Shown piece after piece: positions 7,967 through 9,602 of a stretch of DNA of 9,602 nucleotides. The notes under the pieces are model-generated. The model was not told where the DNA came from. It saw only the letters and a list, made by a program, of their open reading frames with translations, and ran no database searches. Within the stretch, counting starts at the first letter, position 1. Every line of letters starts with the position of its first letter. Source of the stretch: a bacterium (GTDB lineage: Bacteria > Desulfobacterota > Deferrimicrobia > Deferrimicrobiales > Deferrimicrobiaceae); assembly GCA_020056545.1 (NCBI GenBank), contig JAGVHM010000043.1, forward strand, positions 1-9,602, in the 5' to 3' direction. A program made the position numbers and the translations under genes.

Positions 7967-9602
7967 TCACTGCCCCGGCGCCAGCCGGTTCCACCCGGTG
8001 CTGGTCGATGTCTTTCGGTGGCAGTTGTTCGGCGGGTTCTGATATATCCCCGGGGCGTTGGGGCCCACGTCCCCGCTGTTCGCGCTCCAGTTCGAGAACG
8101 CCTTGTCGAGGCAGTTCGTGACGAGAAGCGCCGGGAGCTGCGTGGCGTGCGGGCTGTGGCACTTCGAGCAGGTGAACAGGTGGGCGTTCGTCATCGGCGT
8201 CGTGCCGCCGTACCAGGATGCGTAGTTCCCGCCTCTCGTCGTGCTGCCGGCGGTCCCGCCGTACCACCCGCTGTTCCGCTGAGGGCAGTCGGCGCCGTTT
8301 CCGTCGCAGGGCTGCGGGCCGCCGTACAGGCTGAACCACGGCGCGTCGCCGTTGTTCAGCGGCTTCCCCCATTGATTGACGTTTACGCCGTCCTGCTGTT
8401 CCATCTGCTGGCCCAATATCCCCCCGCCCGAGGCGTTCCGGTCCGCGTCGAACAGCTCCCGCTTGACGCTTCCCGTCCCGCCGAGCACCGAGTTGCTGTG
8501 CCCGTTCCCGCCGAGCCACAGCTCGAGGGAGGAGTTCGTGTAATAGTCCATCCCGTTTATGTCAGTCCCGTGGCAAAGGGCGCAGATGCCGTACGTCGAC
8601 TGCGAATTCCTCCCCACGTTCGGGTTACCGCTGTTGTTGTCGATGAAGAACCCCCCCTTCATCTTCCTCGCTTCGGTCCCGGTAGCGCCTCCTCCCGGCA
8701 CGTAGGCGTACAGGCGCGGCGTCGCGGCCGTGAACGGCGTGGCGCCCGCACCAGTCCCCTGGTACGAGACGAAGCGGTTCCCCCAGTTCGTCGGCCCGGA
8801 GGCGCCGCTGCCTGTACCCGTTGGGTACGAGTAACCGGAGAGCGGGGGCATGTCGGGCGGATACGGGTTCCCCATCCAGCTCCCTCGCAAAAACGGCCTG
8901 CCGGATGCGTTGTCGTTCCCGGCTCCGAAGGGATTGACCGCCCGGTTCAGGTTGTGGACGTCGTGGCAGTACGAGCAGCGGATCTCGCTCTTCTTCTCGA
9001 GGTTGGCCCCCGTTCCCCTCGTGACCGTCCCCCCGGAGGGCACCTTGGCCACGCTCGAGACCCGCGCGCGGCTGTCGGTCGTTTCGGCGACGTTGGCGCT
9101 GTGGACCGAGAAGATCTGCCTGGAGAGCCTGGTCGGGTCGTGCTGGTAGCCGTCCCGGCGGAACGCCCCGCCGGAATCGTTGTTCGTCCAGTCGCCCGTC
9201 ATGGCCGAGAACGCGCCGCTGGTGTACAGCCATCCGTAGTTGAAGCTCGTACCCGTCGTCCCGAGGTTGTCCACGAACTGGATCGCCAGCGTGGGCTGGG
9301 TGATCGAGGATCCGGAAGACGTGTAACTGTTATACCCCCACTCGTTCATGTCGGCGTCGGCCCCGTGGCAGCTCCAGCAGATGTCTGCTTCGGTGGAACC
9401 GGTGGTCGACGTCCCGCCGAGATGGATCCCCCCGGTGCCGTAGCTTATCCCCAGCCGGGTCCGCATGTTCTGGCCCGACATCTTCCCCGCCGGGTCGGTC
9501 CAGGAGGACGAGGGAAGAGGGACGACCACCCCACCGTAATGGCCGGGGTGGCATGCGGTGCAGGCTGCTCCCGCGCCGCCTTTCGTCGTCGCCGTGTGGT
9601 TG
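7967..9602 (-). CDS. Secreted low-density multiheme cytochrome c (5' end outside window)
   Basis: The frame is open through the right edge, so the start and signal peptide lie outside; the GTG at 9529 is internal, because a heme motif precedes it. Of 544 visible residues (numbered from base 9601) the heme motifs are CTACH 14-18, CWSCH 75-79, CSYCH 209-213, CALCH 340-344 and CSKCH 478-482. A final Cys497 and Cys527-His528 make a CX29CH. Gaps between motifs are 60-135 residues and rich in Gly, Ser, Thr and Asn, unlike compact periplasmic cytochromes and more like extracellular Geobacter-type ones. Another close cysteine pair, C432 and C439, has no following His and may form a disulfide. The protein ends GWNRLAPGQ. 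CxxCH motifs bind heme covalently after export; the role is probably electron transfer outside the inner membrane. An axial histidine for each heme cannot be assigned by eye. I do not recognise it as a named Omc protein. Confidence 0.9.
   Translation of the reverse strand, partial: NHTATTKGGAGAACTACHPGHYGGVVVPLPSSSWTDPAGKMSGQNMRTRLGISYGTGGIHLGGTSTTGSTEADICWSCHGADADMNEWGYNSYTSSGSSITQPTLAIQFVDNLGTTGTSFNYGWLYTSGAFSAMTGDWTNNDSGGAFRRDGYQHDPTRLSRQIFSVHSANVAETTDSRARVSSVAKVPSGGTVTRGTGANLEKKSEIRCSYCHDVHNLNRAVNPFGAGNDNASGRPFLRGSWMGNPYPPDMPPLSGYSYPTGTGSGASGPTNWGNRFVSYQGTGAGATPFTAATPRLYAYVPGGGATGTEARKMKGGFFIDNNSGNPNVGRNSQSTYGICALCHGTDINGMDYYTNSSLELWLGGNGHSNSVLGGTGSVKRELFDADRNASGGGILGQQMEQQDGVNVNQWGKPLNNGDAPWFSLYGGPQPCDGNGADCPQRNSGWYGGTAGSTTRGGNYASWYGGTTPMTNAHLFTCSKCHSPHATQLPALLVTNCLDKAFSNWSANSGDVGPNAPGIYQNPPNNCHRKTSTSTGWNRLAPGQ
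8018..8113 (-). other. Expanded C-X29-CH motif at the cytochrome C-terminus
   Basis: Fourteen residues after CSKCH, Cys497 begins CLDKAFSNW and the next cysteine is in NNCHRKT (Cys527-His528), giving C, 29 residues, then CH. The frame is open and unambiguous here. Expanded heme motifs are known (CX14CH in Geobacter OmcZ, CX15CH in MccA-type sulfite reductases), so this could be a sixth heme site. A disulfide is the alternative. Confidence 0.5.

Noticed and set aside
7944..8519. In-frame upstream extension of the Big-1 protein (would give 1115 residues)
   Set aside because: The extension overlaps the cytochrome coding region, is Arg/Gln-rich shadow sequence, and would bury the clear signal segment; ATG 7943 has a ribosome binding site.
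9527..9529. GTG at 9529 as the start of the cytochrome
   Set aside because: The same frame continues upstream to the window edge and contains a CTACH heme motif at 9562-9548, so the GTG is an internal valine.

Overview
The window looks like part of a cell-surface/extracellular locus from a GC-rich, didermic, probably anaerobic bacterium. A Desulfobacterota/Geobacterales-like lineage is my best guess. It rests on a secreted multiheme c-type cytochrome, an outer-membrane beta-barrel and a protein ending in a CFI-box sorting region; no phylogenetic marker gene is present. All four genes lie on the minus strand and are read from the right edge towards the left. Both outer genes run off the window, so neither is complete.

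In order of transcription: (1) 9602-7967, the C-terminal 544 residues of a low-heme-density multiheme cytochrome c with five CxxCH motifs and a final, greatly expanded CX29CH. (2) 7943-5172, a 923-residue exported protein with an N-terminal lectin/LamG-like region, an FN3 domain, an Ig-like stretch, three Big-1 (invasin/intimin) repeats and a C-terminal biotinyl/lipoyl-like barrel lacking the modified lysine. It follows the cytochrome after only 23 bases. (3) After a 147-base gap holding a perfect TATAAT -10 element, 5024-1479 encodes an 1181-residue M6-family metalloprotease fused to a beta-propeller-like region and a C-terminal CFI-box with hydrophobic anchor. (4) 1482-1 encodes a secreted, cysteine-free, beta-strand-rich protein that is probably an outer-membrane barrel. 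It starts at a GTG that overlaps the protease stop codon (GTGA).

Every gene product carries, or is expected to carry, an export signal. A coherent reading, which is inference, is a surface module: a cytochrome and a multidomain adhesin/scaffold made from one transcript, and a surface-anchored metalloprotease with its barrel partner made from a second. The protease could mature or release the surface proteins, and the barrel could act in export, anchoring or electron passage. No mobile element, tRNA, rRNA, CRISPR array or clear intrinsic terminator was seen. No non-coding stretch exceeds 147 bases.
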